Positions 46,669 to 58,000 of a DNA stretch of 64,000 nt are shown here, one piece after another. The first letter of the stretch is position 1, and every line of letters begins with the position of its first letter. Origin of the DNA: Polytrichum commune (lineage: Eukaryota > Streptophyta > Polytrichopsida > Polytrichales > Polytrichaceae); the NCBI GenBank assembly GCA_950295325.1, contig OX485805.1, positions 12,496,501 to 12,560,500 on the forward strand, in the 5' to 3' direction. Under the pieces are notes generated by a model, which was given only the letters and a program-made list of their open reading frames with translations, had not been told where the DNA came from and made no database searches. The translations under genes and the position numbers were made by a program.

Positions 46669-46905
46669 TCAAAGAAGTGGATGAATTCTCCTATCCTTCA
46701 TGTTTCTCCAAACAAGCATCACTGCATTCCAATCGATGTTTTCAACTGGAATATTTGCACATGAAATGCACATGAAAGCTAAAGCAACTGAGAGACCGGT
46801 GAGAGATAACTTGATTGCAGTCGTCAAATGAACCGGTTGAGTTTGAGAAAACACCTGTTGAAGTTCAAGATTGCAGGAGAAGATTGTTCCGGCGGCACTC
46901 TTCAA
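46669..46905 (-). pseudogene. hAT transposase C-terminal fragment
   Basis: The minus-strand frame ends in I-D-W-N-A-V-M-L-V-W-R-N-M-K-D-R-R-I, closely like D-I-D-W-L-A-V-M-Q-E-W-R-N-M-R-D-R-R-I of the hAT at 10477, preceded by a decayed L-S-V-A-L-A-F-M-C-I-S. The upstream C-E-R-x-F-S part is lost. The first half of the open frame is not transposase. Confidence 0.7.
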
Positions 46906-47045
46906 CTTCTTGAATTCAAGTTAGTTTCAAATGAACCGGTTGAGTTTGAGAAAACACTTGTTGAAGTTCAAGATTGCAGGAGGAGATTGTTCCAGCGGCA
47001 CTCTCCAACTTCTTGAATTCGAGTTAGTTTCAAATGAATCGGTTG
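46825..47045. repeat. 103-bp tandem duplication inside hAT element 2
   Basis: The unit begins caaatgaaccggttgagttt at 46825, 46928 and 47031 (third copy partial). Confidence 0.8.
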
Positions 47046-47433
47046 AGTTTGAGTGACTAAGTTTGAGTGACTGAGTCTAGTTCAGTTTCTATGAACTAGT
47101 CTGTGGACAAACAGACAAAATGGGGCAGTGGCAGGCTGGCAAATTGGTAATTATAATAGAAAAAACAGAAATGAACGAAGATAGTAAGATACTATTGTTT
47201 CCAAGTGGCAAGTGCACCAATCACATGCCGACATCTTTCGGGTTATCTTTATTGATTTGTTTTTTCCTTTAACCTTTTCATGGACGGGTTGTTTTTTCTT
47301 CAACCTTTTCATGGACGGGTTGGTTTTGAAATTACCGGTTTTGGGACGGGTTGCAATTTTTTTTGCCTTTCAATTCGAGGTTTTGGGACGTGGACGGGTA
47401 AAAACTTTGTGAAAAAACAACCCTGCCCATAAT

Positions 47434-48290
47434 CAATCACTTAAGATATTATGCACCATATTTGGAGAAGTATAAGGCGGTGCAAATTCTTTCCTGTGTA
47501 GGAAGATAGAAATTAGGAGGATTGTAAACTGTTGAGTAATTTGAATCCTTATATTGAAATTGATGTGAATTTTTGAAGCCAAAAGTTGGCATGAACATAT
47601 TACCAATGTCTAGAGTATGCCATAACCGTTCATTTCAACTACTCATTCCTCTTCACTTTAGCCCTCAAAACGCAAGACATGTGTCATGACATTATGGGTT
47701 CCAGCTTGATTGAAATGGAGTCCCAATATGGTCGTATTTCAATTCCCAAGCTTATCGAAATTCAATCCCAACCTCATCAAAATTCAATCCCAACTTGTCG
47801 ATGGTGTCCTAATCCAGAATAATCGATATTGTATTTTATCATCAAAATGATGTAGAATAGTATTGACCTAAACCTCATAGTGTTTCCGAGTCCAACCATT
47901 TACATGTTGCAATCTTTTAGTCTTCCTTGATTGATATAAGGTACATTCTATATATTCCTCTAACACAACCGGTAATTTTTCTGAAGTCTTGAACTTCAAT
48001 TAAATCATTTGGAACTAAGTTGTTTATGGTGTTTAGTGTCACGTACACTATTTGCGAAGGGCCTAAACTAGATGCCCAAAGGTCTCAAAGTGCCAGCCTG
48101 CTAATTGACAACATAAGTAACTTCTTTTAGTGAAAAAAATCTACATCGTGCCATTTAGAGTAGCACATTGGAAAACTCTAGATGGTAGTCTTGCATTTTA
48201 GTTTGCAAGGGGAAGATGTTTTTGGGTGGACAAATGGCAAGTGTCATGTGTTTACATTTTAGTATGCAAGAGGAAGGCATTCTCGAGCAT
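47434..48290. other. Intergenic, no gene seen
   Basis: About 47460-47640 resembles 48825-49060 (catatttggagaagtataa, ggaag.tagaaat, gaatttttgaagcc, tttgccataaccg), another dispersed repeat. No gene. Confidence 0.4.
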
Positions 48291-48597
48291 ACTACACTAA
48301 ATATGATATTTAGTGTTAGATACACTAAATACAAACACTACACTAAATATCACTAACCCTATGAAAGTAAGTAACATTAAATGTAAACTCAAACACTAAA
48401 TATCATCTATGGTAATATGTGAAAGTTACATGCACGAATTTAGTGTTTAGTAGGAAAGAGGTGGCAACAAGGAAGGCGGTGGCGGTGCATTTATGTCTAA
48501 CACTAATTATCAAAGAATTGAAAATTAGTGTTGAGCAAAGTAGGGTGGTAAAACACTAAATCTAATCAAACACTAAATATCATATTTAGTGTAGTGG
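48291..48597 (+). mobile_element. MITE family M3, copy 3
   Basis: Left ctacactaaatatgatattt and inverted right ctacactaaatatgatattt match perfectly over at least 20 bp. It is nearly identical to the copy at 42463, so the family moved fairly recently. Confidence 0.75.
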
Positions 48598-49966
48598 GAA
48601 GTGTCATTTGTGTACATTTAAGTCAACTTGTAGACCATTGTGCAACATAGGTCATGCACCTTATAACACTCTTGAACATACTCATGTCAAGATGTTAGTA
48701 AGCGCACTTGAACACCAAGTGTCATGATGAAGTTGTTGATCATAAATGTAACCTAGGATATGATGGGGAAGCGACACTATCATGCATGTGACACTAGAGT
48801 AGAGGCGTCCATAACCAATCGCTTAAGAAATCTTGTACTAGATATGGAGAAGCATAAGCCAATGCAATTTTTATTTTTATTTTTATTTTATTTTTTGCGT
48901 GTAGGAAGCTAGAAATCATGTTGGTTGCAAAATAAAAATTAGTAATTTTATTCCTTAAATTGACATTTCTATGAATTTTTGAAGTCAAAGTTGGTTTGAA
49001 CATATTAATGATACATATAGTTTGCCATAACCGCTCATTCTTCTTCACTTCAACACTCAAACCTAGGACATGTATCATGGCACTATTGGTTATGGCCTAA
49101 TTGAATTTTAGTCCCAACCTGATTGAAACTGTGCCGCCCTATAGGTTCCTAACGGGGTCTTGATCGGGAATAGGTGCCTCTACTCTAAATACCACAAAAG
49201 GTGTAGTGGTCAGTTCTCCCCGTTCATCATGAAAGAGGAGAGATGCTTTAAAAGTGAGGATAGAAGCATATAAGTTATTATACTATTAATTGTTTTTGTT
49301 AACATTAACTCGGTGCAGCGAAGTATGTAATAACATGCTCTTCATAGCTAGGTACATGTTTATAACACTTACCATCAGGGAAGGTGAAAATGGTTCTTTG
49401 CGTGTGGCGGGTTACAAGAACATTGAAAATTGGACCTTCCTTGCTTTAGTTATGGTTATCGGAAGTGCATGTTTGTTGATTTCTTCATTGGATACGTAGA
49501 TCCTCCCAATCGTGTTTACTATCGAGTGTAGAGTAGTTACTAACACTTGAAGACGTAGTCCAGTCTCTTTTAAACATACGTCTTTCAATCTCCCACCACA
49601 TAAAACTACTTTCATCACAAGTAATCCTATGGCTTATGCAACTCTGGGCCATTGTTATTATCGATCGTCGCAAAGGCTTACGTACAAAGTATGAGCCTGG
49701 GGCGAACCAACCCGTACAGTGGTTCCTTGGAGACCAGGGTTTAGGCATCCAACAAGGAACGAGTGTATGGGTTGGTTCGCCCACATCCATAGTATGGCTA
49801 GTGTCATTGTATGATTACCTTTATCTTGCTCTCTACTTTCTACTACACTTTAAGAAGGAAGCTTTACTGTGATTCAATCAATATTTTTGTACATGGCACG
49901 AATGTCAAAGACTAAAAAATGACATTTATCTATTAATAAATAGTCAAATTTGAATATGTGACATGT
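48598..49966. other. Intergenic, left flank of the large Mutator-like element
   Basis: Contains dispersed repeats shared with 47460-47640 and 13910-14040. No gene. Confidence 0.4.
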
Positions 49967-49975
49967 ATTGTATAC
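49967..49975. repeat. 9-bp target site duplication, left
   Basis: ATTGTATAC, repeated exactly at 63472-63480. A 9-bp duplication is diagnostic of Mutator-like elements. Confidence 0.9.
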
Positions 49976-50018
49976 GGAAGACGTTAAATACCCCCCCACG
50001 AACTTATAGGGGGCACCT
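49976..50018 (+). repeat. Left terminal inverted repeat of the Mutator-like element
   Basis: Begins GGAAGACGTTAAATACCCCC and ends TTATAGGGGGCACCT. It pairs with 63429-63471 at 41 of 43 positions. Confidence 0.92.
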
Positions 50019-50299
50019 CTGACATGTACAGAACTGCCCGCGAAGTGACGTCAGCAGTGTCCAGCCGTCCATCCACTCCACTCGACGTTCATCCACTCCA
50101 CGTCCGCGTTGAAGGCGTCCTCCAGACCTGCATAGCTAGGATTTAGTACACGACATTGACATATACTAAGATCCTTATACATTTATACATACAATGTTAT
50201 ATACACAATGTTACAAGTATAGGGTACTGTATATCCAGTTCTGCATCTGCTGTCCTGTATACCCAGATCTGTACACCCAGACCCAGTTCTGCATATGTA

Positions 50300-50600
50300 C
50301 ATATACAGTACATGCTCTGCAAATATGCGATGGAATGTTCCTGTATATCTACCTATACAGAACATTCCCTTCAGATCTGCGATGGAGTCGTTCTGCATAT
50401 GTACCTATATAGAACATACTCTGCAAATATGCAGAATGAACTCGTTCTCAATCTCTACCTATAGATAACATGATCTGCAGATCTGTACATGGACTCGTTC
50501 TCAATATCTACCTATAGAGAACATGATCTGCAGATCTGTAAATGGACTCGTTCTCAATATCTACCTATACAGAACATGCTCTACATGTATGCGAATGGAG
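50300..50600. repeat. Subterminal tandem array, about 54-bp unit
   Basis: acctata.agaacat recurs at about 50351, 50402, 50458, 50512 and 50566, with gatctgcagatctgta and ggactcgttctcaatat between. It may bind transposase or shape the promoter of the plus-strand gene. Confidence 0.75.
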
Positions 50601-50726
50601 TGATTTTTGGATCTAGGGTTTAAGGGTCTTGGAACGCAGAGCACACATTTCTTTGCACAGTGTGTGATGGTTTAGGGTTTCGTCATTTGTGCTCGCGTTT
50701 TTAGATTTTGAGTTCTTTGCTATCCG

Positions 50727-51185
50727 TTTCCAGTTCTGATGTTCGAAGTTGTTGGGTACTGCTCAAATTTTCTTCATCGCCTTCTACTTGCATCCCCTCC
50801 CTCATTTCCAGTTCTGTTGTTCGAAGTAGTTGGGTACTGCTCAAATCTTCTTCATCGCCTTCACCTTGCATCCCCTCCCTCATTTCCAGTTCTGCTGTTC
50901 GAAGTAGTTGGAAACTGCTCAAATTTTCTTCATCGCCTTCACCTTGCATCCCCTCCCTCGTTTCCAGTTCTGCTGTTCGAAGTAGTTGGGTACTGCTCAA
51001 ATTTTCTTCATCGCCTTCACCTTGCATCCCCTCCCTCGTTTCCAGTTCTGGTGTTCGAAGTAGTTGGGTACTGCTCAAATTTTCTTCATCGCCTTCACCT
51101 TGCAGCCCCTCCCTCGTTTCCAGCTCTGCTGTTCGAAGTAGTTGGGTACTGCTGAAATTTTCTTCATCGCCTTCAACTTGCAAGG
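50727..51185. repeat. 78-bp minisatellite, six units
   Basis: Units begin tttccagttctg at 50727, 50805, 50883, 50961, 51039 and 51117. Because 78 is divisible by three and the unit lacks stops, two plus-strand frames and one minus-strand frame stay open across it. The minus frame (51264-50701) repeats a 26-residue acidic unit containing G-D-E-E-N-L-S-S-T-Q-L-L-R-T. Whether any frame is translated cannot be told. Confidence 0.9.
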
Positions 51186-51216
51186 ACACACCCCCTCCCT
51201 CATCACATTTGTATTC

Positions 51217-54200
51217 ATGGAAATGGCCTCCCGAAATTCTGTTCAAGAGAAGGCGACCACCCATTTCCCCCGCAATTTGTCAAATCCTCAATCCAGTGTA
51301 GAGTGCGATGATGACATCCCACAAATCGCTCCTGCAACATTTCGTGCAATGCAGGCTGATCTTATAATTTCGTTGAGAGAGAGAGTTCAAAATCCTCCTC
51401 CAGGTGCATTTGCTATGGACGACTTGGTGTGGACCAACCACGTTACACAAGGTCAAGGGATATAGAAAACCTCTAAGTTAGCTGTAATATTGTGGGAGAG
51501 ACTTGATGATTTCATTAAAGGCGAGCAACAACATCCTCAATTTCCCTGCAATTTTACCAAGGAAATCGTCCGTGTTAACTTGCCAAACTCCTTGCGAACA
51601 CCTCGTGCACACAGTCCTGCTATTGTACTGAGGTTTGACCTACTGCCTGCTCTGAATTTGAAACCACACACTATTCATGTTCTGCTTGTCATAATGTGCT
51701 CACCAGCCAGATATCAAACTTATGCATTTCATTCTACACTCCACAATTTGCAGTACACTGTCCTTACTGTTCATGAGGGTGTATGGATTCCATGTCCTGC
51801 AAATATGTACATATAAAATTTTACATATTCAATACATGTGTTCTTCCATTGCCATTGCAGATACAGGTGCAATTTTGGTCCTGAAGATAGGAGTGATATT
51901 GTTGCGCATGATATGCAAGCTCTACTGAAATCTACACAAAAAAAAAGCAGAAGATGTTGCAAAAGAAAAAGCGAGGTAAGAAGGTAATACCGGAATACGA
52001 GTCTTTCGCAGTGAGCAAATCAACCCGTCCAAAGGTTGCGCGCATTGGCAAGACATATGCGGGCAACTCAAGAAAGCGAGGGTGCCAATGTTGTTTTCTT
52101 GCGAAGAAGCCCTATCTGGACCACTCGTTGTGTTTGCTAATTTATGAAAATGCAGAACACTTGAATAAAGCTGGAGAACACTGCCACGGCACCATGCTCG
52201 GTGGATTTAGATATGCGCTCGGTGCTGGTCTTTCAACTGAAATAAAACAAAAAATTGTTGAAATGCATGCCTATGGATTATCCCCTGCCCAAATCATGCA
52301 ACAACACACCAAAGAGGTTCGTGAGCTTGCCGTGTGTAATGGAGTGGTGACGCGCGACACATTCTTGTTGCCGTGCGACGTCAGAAACATATGTCGAAAG
52401 AGGGCTGAAGATCTGTGGGAGAAACATCCGTCCAACCCGATTAGCGTCCGTATGTGGGCAGCAGAGAATCCAGACAGCGTGTTCTACTACCAAGAGCACT
52501 CGCTACTGGACCTTAATTCTCAAACACAAGACGACTCACCTTTCACCATAGGCATACAAACTGAATGGCAACTTGAAATGATGGCAAACTTCGGTCAACA
52601 ACGCTCTTTCCATTGACGCCACGTTTGGTACCAGCCAGACTAGGGTAAGCTAATGTCCATGTCCTTCATCTTCGTCGTCATGTTCTGTGATGATTTTCTC
52701 ATATTGTCAGTCAATTTGTTTCAACCATGTTCTGCCCTATGCTAACAATGATGTTCATTGTTTCTACAGTACCCACTCTACACTGTTATGGTGTTCGATG
52801 ATTGGAGAAATGGCATACCAGTGGCTTTCTTTGTCATTTCGCGGACACGTGAACAAGATCTCCGCCCAGTTCTTCAAGCGCTGCATGACAGGGTTCAAAG
52901 GTTAAAAAATGATTGGTTACCATCCTCTATTATCGTTGACAATGCTCAGGCTGAAATAAACACACTTGGGTAAGCAGTTATTGTCTGTTCTGCAACTTTT
53001 ACTTTGTAGTCTCACCCCAATATGTAATGCAGTGTCCTGCATTGCATATTGGTGTTAATTATTAATTCCTCACTGTTACAGGTATTTTCCTCAGTGTTCA
53101 TCCTCTGAGCTCATAATCTGCTGTTCTGTCTCTTGCGCAGCATGGTGTGGCCGCAAGCCAAAATTTTCCTGTGCTTGTGGCATGTCAGAAAGTCATGGGC
53201 AGAGAACGCCATCAAGAAAATTTCAAGCGCTGCAGAACGCAACACTGTTCTTCAAATGCTCGGCGACATAATGTACGGGAAAGGTTGCAAGGTTGACGAT
53301 GATCCTATCGACTGGGCCCTCGACCAACTTGACAATATATCTAACACTCGTCCATTGGCGAGTGCGTTCATGACATACATGAACGATGTTTGGATAGTCA
53401 AGACACCAATGTGGTGCGTCGGAGCGCGACGGATACCACATGCAGGACAGAACACTAACGCGGCTATTGAATCCTATCACAACAATTTGAAGAGTGTTCT
53501 AAACTTTGCCAAAGAGAGATTTGTGGGTAGGCGCATGGACTGGCTTATTTATCATCTAACGGGTGACGTTTTGACTCATTACTGGTACAGTGTCCAATGC
53601 AAAGCATACGGATATATACGCAACAAGAAACAAGAGGGTATTGTTGCATCTGCAATTATGGGAGCCAACGACATACCTGATAGTAACGTCCTCATTTGTA
53701 TGGACAAGGATGTTGCATATGTGGGGTTTGTAAACAACCGCCCGAAGGTGTGGACCATCAAATGTCCGGACTCTGAATGGGCACAATGCAACTGCCCCGT
53801 CGCCAAAGAGGGCATGATTTGCAAGCACACCATTAAAGTCTTCAAGATGCTTCACCCTAGAATTGAAGATGGTGCCATAGTGCGTGAAGCTGGTACACGA
53901 CATGGAACTCAGCGCGCCACTCCAATTGCGCGTTGCTACGCAGGACTGTCACAACAGACTACTCAAATCCATGTTTCGGAAGACATGGGCACACCAATCG
54001 AAGTTGAACCTGTGGTGCAGGACAATGTTCTGCAAATTGATGTTGTCGAAGATCACATCAAACTAACTCCTGTGGACGACGAACAGAACCCCTCGCAGTT
54101 CTCCTCTCAGTTTACCCAGATGGACTCCTTCCATTCGACTCCCCTTTCCCAAGAGAGTTCTTCACAAGCACCTACTGCCGCAACCGCGCACGACATTTAC

Positions 54201-54434
54201 GCCACCCTTGCACTCAAGGCTGAGCAACATCCTGTTCTACAAACTCACTTGATCGCTGGCCTTAGGCACATTCGGGGCAAGCAAAACCAGCTTATTGCAC
54301 AAGGGGTTACACGGATGCCATTGACTCCTACGACAACCTCGTTTCCAGAGAGGGCAGGCGACAACTCTTTAAAACGCCGGAGGAGTTTCCTGGAGTTCCC
54401 GTTGCCGAAGAGAAAGCTTTCCAGCTCCAAATGA
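51217..54434 (+). CDS. Mutator-like transposase (MULE), multi-exon, with disabling lesions
   Basis: Cuts the element out and inserts it by DDE chemistry in the nucleus. The N-terminal part runs from ATG 51217 to 51816, interrupted by an in-frame TAG (51463-51465). The core uses exons 51954-52644, 52770-52969 and 53141-54434, with introns gtaagc..acag and gtaagc..gcag. Landmarks: FLYWCH/WRKY-GCM1-like finger with G-C-Q-C-C..H..C-H-G (about 52080-52200); first Asp in I-D-A-T-F-G-T (52615-52617); second in I-I-V-D-N-A-Q-A-E (52938-52940); L-C-L-W-H-V-R-K-S-W; probable catalytic Glu in N-A-A-I-E-S-Y-H (53469-53471); SWIM finger C-N-C..C-K-H (53787-53829). Besides the TAG, a frame change near 52600 just before the first Asp and another at the A-run near 51938-51946 break the frame, so this copy is probably inactive. 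Confidence 0.85.
53787..53829 (+). other. SWIM zinc-finger motif of the transposase
   Basis: C-x-C followed by C-K-H, with P-V-A-K-E-G-M-I between. SWIM fingers near the C-terminus are standard in plant MULE transposases and in the FAR1/FHY3 family derived from them. Confidence 0.85.
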
Positions 54435-55084
54435 TAGGGTTTAAGTGTGAACAATAATCTGCATTATCTGCATATTTGTAATGCAGTACACAGTTAGTTC
54501 TTACTTGTAATAGTTTTTAATTCTGTGTGCAAAGCTATGTGTTAACAATAAAATGGTCCTTCCTAAGTACCATATCTGGGTGTAGTAGGGTGATTCATGT
54601 TCTGGTTACGACATACCTCAGCTCATTTTCCTTGTTGTACTGCAACTCGCTTGTCCTGCTCATTGTGTATTGTTCTGCACCATTGGTTGATCACGCGCCA
54701 GTTGTCCTGCCCATTCCCTGCTCTACACTTCTTCTACTGCACATCGACTGTTTCTGGGTTTGGTGCGTTTTCATCATGACTGCTCCCATCCCTTTCAAGT
54801 GATCCCATCTAACCACATCCCCCCCCAACATCCCATATCACACATGGTCTTCTGAAATGCCATTGTTTTATATCAAAATGGTTGCTATTGAAAGCAGTAC
54901 AAATGGTCTTTGACCTTCGAGTGTTCTTTGTATCATGTTCTATGTTTTCTATGCTGTATATCTTGTTCTGTGTATCATGTTCTGTGTATCCTGTTCTACA
55001 TGACTACACGGTATTTGATGTTGTACAATGTAATGGAAACTGTACATCCATTTTACAACATGTTACACATGTAAAAAATACAAC
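54435..55084. other. Convergent intergenic region between the two element genes
   Basis: 650 bp holding the 3' flanks of both genes. A run of tgttctgtgtatc-type words (54930-54995) is prominent. No gene supported. Confidence 0.5.
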
Positions 55085-58000
55085 CTAACTCTTGTCGACT
55101 ACTTTCGGAGGTCCGACCTTGAGCCTTACTCTGCGATGTCGTTTCGCTGGAGGTCTTCGTCGTGGTGCTGTCTGGTGTACAATTCTCACGTTCCATTCCG
55201 TGGAGTGGTGCCATCCATTCTCTATCACATCGATCAACGCATTCCGAACTACCCTCCTTGTACGCAATGCATTTGTCCTGCTATAGTTCAACGCGAATCC
55301 CTGCAACAACACAAACATCCTTAGAGCATTTGTTGCAGAACAACAGTACATTAATTGTGGTAGTATTATACTTAAACTTTTTATGATCTATTACTCATCT
55401 GCGTATTCTCTATGCATGTTTAGGTGTTCGAAGAGGTCTAAGACTCAATTACCTCACACAATGTAAGGGGTCTATCTCTCACGCTCTTTGTATACTCCAT
55501 GATATTCTTCAACATGTAGAACCCGCAAGCCCAGCCATAATTTTGTTGTGGCACAATTGCTTGTACCCACTGCTGGGACGAGCTAACAACATTCCACATA
55601 TCAGCATCGGTATCATTGCCACTCCACGCAGCCCACAACTTTCCGAGTCTTGTTTCAATTCTGGGGTCGGAATGGAGACCTGACCCTACCAAGGAATCGA
55701 GATGGAAGAACCTGTGTTCCCCTACTATGTAAACGGTCCAATGTTTCCCGCATGTATAAGGAACTATTAAAGTGTTTATGTTCTGCGTTGGAAGGGCTCC
55801 ATGCACGTCATGTATGAAGGCTACATATACCTCTAAGGTGTCTTTTTCTTGCTCCTGAAGATGCGCTAGGAGCAGGTTTAGAAGATAAGGACTGCAAACG
55901 TGACACTTTAAACTCTCAAGTTGGAGATTCAGCCACGCCCTAATCCATTCCATCATGTAGTTACTCAACTTCCCATGATTTTGAACCAAAGGCTTCATAT
56001 CCCCTTTCCACTGTAGACTCAAATTCTCACCACGATACAGAAACTCAAAACTTGCAACTTTCTTCCCACCTGCTTCAGCAATGATGGTGTTAACAAGTTC
56101 CTCAAGTCTGCAGAACACAACCTCATGTATTAGTCTCGTAGCCAGCAACATCAAAGGACGGTATGAATATTATGTTCTGCATCATTAACACTACATAAAA
56201 GTTATCTTCCATCCGATTTTTGTGTTGTACTGCCCAGTACGTCGTCCAAAGTTTTGTCCTCCTTAGGCTGGACAGGACGGGAGCTGACCTTCACTGGCTC
56301 AACATGTTCCTCCACCTCTGATACTACCGGGCACGCAGTGCGAGTTGAAGTGGATGCATCCTTTGTCGCCGTCGAAACTTCACCCATGTTCTGGACCGAA
56401 GTGGATGCATCCTTTGTCGCCGTCGAAACTTCACCCATGTTCTGGACCGAAGTGGATGCATCCTTTGTCGCCGTCGGAACTTCACACATGTTCTGGACCT
56501 CTTTGTAGGCGTCATTGAAAAGTGCGCCTATTTCGTCCGCTGCAGCACCAGCGTCCTGCGAGCATCCGGATGAGTCCAATGGTTTGTTGTGGGTGCAACC
56601 AGTAGGGGTAGTGTCGTCGAGGTTCAACCTCCGTGCTGGAGAAACCATTGTCCTGCCATCCGGAGGCCCTATTGCAAGCGTGTGAGACGGCGTCCTGTAA
56701 AACCACGGTCTTGTGTTGACCATTTAGCAAAAGGCATAGGTGGAAGGCACTTAATTGAACTCATAGGTTGATAAGGGTGTGATATGAGGCACGAACCTTA
56801 ATGGCGTGTTCTGCATCTCAGAACTAAGCTGTGTTAGGGTTAGGTCATGCGTGCTGATGCGGTCGACGCCATTGAAATCCATGTGCATAGGTATTGAGTC
56901 CAAACTCTCCAAACTCATGGCCTCATGTACTTCACCCCCGAACCCCAATGTTGATCGAGATGATTTTTCCATAGGCATCGCCACCTCTTCGAACAACAAC
57001 GCCCTCGTGCAATGTAGGTCAGGGGCAATGTCATCTGTTGTTTCCTCCACTCCCAGTCCACAATTGAACAACCGCAATTGGGTGGACCTTACATATTGCA
57101 AGCTCTGTACTATATCCTTCACCCGCATCTGCACGCAGGTGCTCTTCTTGTGCAGGTCACCCAATGTCAATGTTCCTATGTCAACGTCCTCGCGGAAGAC
57201 CATTGATGAACACAGGACCTGCGCCACATATCCTTCACTTACTTTGGCCATCGTATGTTGTTATACCAGTACTGTTCTGCACTATATAATACTATATTGT
57301 TTTACAATCAATATTCAAAATGTACTATTAGACATATCATGTTCCTATTAACTCCCAATCGTCATAGTGAAGAACATGCTAAACCCCGAGGGTGATTGTC
57401 AGATGAACAGGACTCAGTACATACCTCGCTACACTTCGCTTGGCGTTGCTCTCCGACGTCGACACTGAACCACATGTCAGCAAGCTCACTTTCATGGTGC
57501 ATGCGGACCATGTCTGCGATGGCTCGTTGCGTGATCCTACCGATGAAGGACTCCATTTTCTTAACCACAGCCATGCGCCCTGATGGTTCGTGTCCAAGCA
57601 GAGCTGCAACGTCTGTGAACAGGACATCAATGTGTTTTGCGGCACTCTCGATGCTGGGGAAAGTACACCAACCTGTTGTAGGGATGTTATGGGCAATTGT
57701 CGTCAAGGCGACTGAGTGGACTGTGTCTCGAGCAAGCTCCAATATGTATTCCTCGTGGAGACCTATAGTTGGGTGTGAGATTGGACGACTGAAGCCCGTA
57801 TGATTTCTGACCAAGTACAAAAATGCTCTCAAAACATGCGGGCACTCATGCTCAAGCGACAGAGGCTCGGTCTTCGTGTTCGACAGCAGAACAGCTGACA
57901 TCTCCAGCCACTCTTGTTCTGTGTGGTCCCATGGGCCAGCCTTAAAATTTTTTAGAGGCCATTTTCTGAATATCTGGTACAACGGTGACCATTTCCACTT

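Larger units (their letters stand above)
46251..47425 (-). mobile_element. hAT-superfamily element 2, deletion derivative
   Basis: A 1,175-bp element with ends CAGGGGTGTTTTTTCACAAG and, inverted, CAGGGTTGTTTTTTCACAAA, flanked by the perfect 8-bp duplication CCCATAAT (46243-46250 and 47426-47433). Both subterminal regions contain repeated gacgggtt/aaccggtttt words (near 46320-46380 and 47280-47400), probable binding sites. Only the end of a transposase remains. Confidence 0.9.

Noticed and set aside
46669-46905. Complete gene on the minus strand
   Set aside because: Only the last third resembles hAT transposase; the first part spans the 103-bp duplication.
51463-51465. The TAG in the transposase leader as part of a short intron
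   Set aside because: Available gt and ag positions around it would give an intron well below plausible plant length, so it is treated as a true stop.
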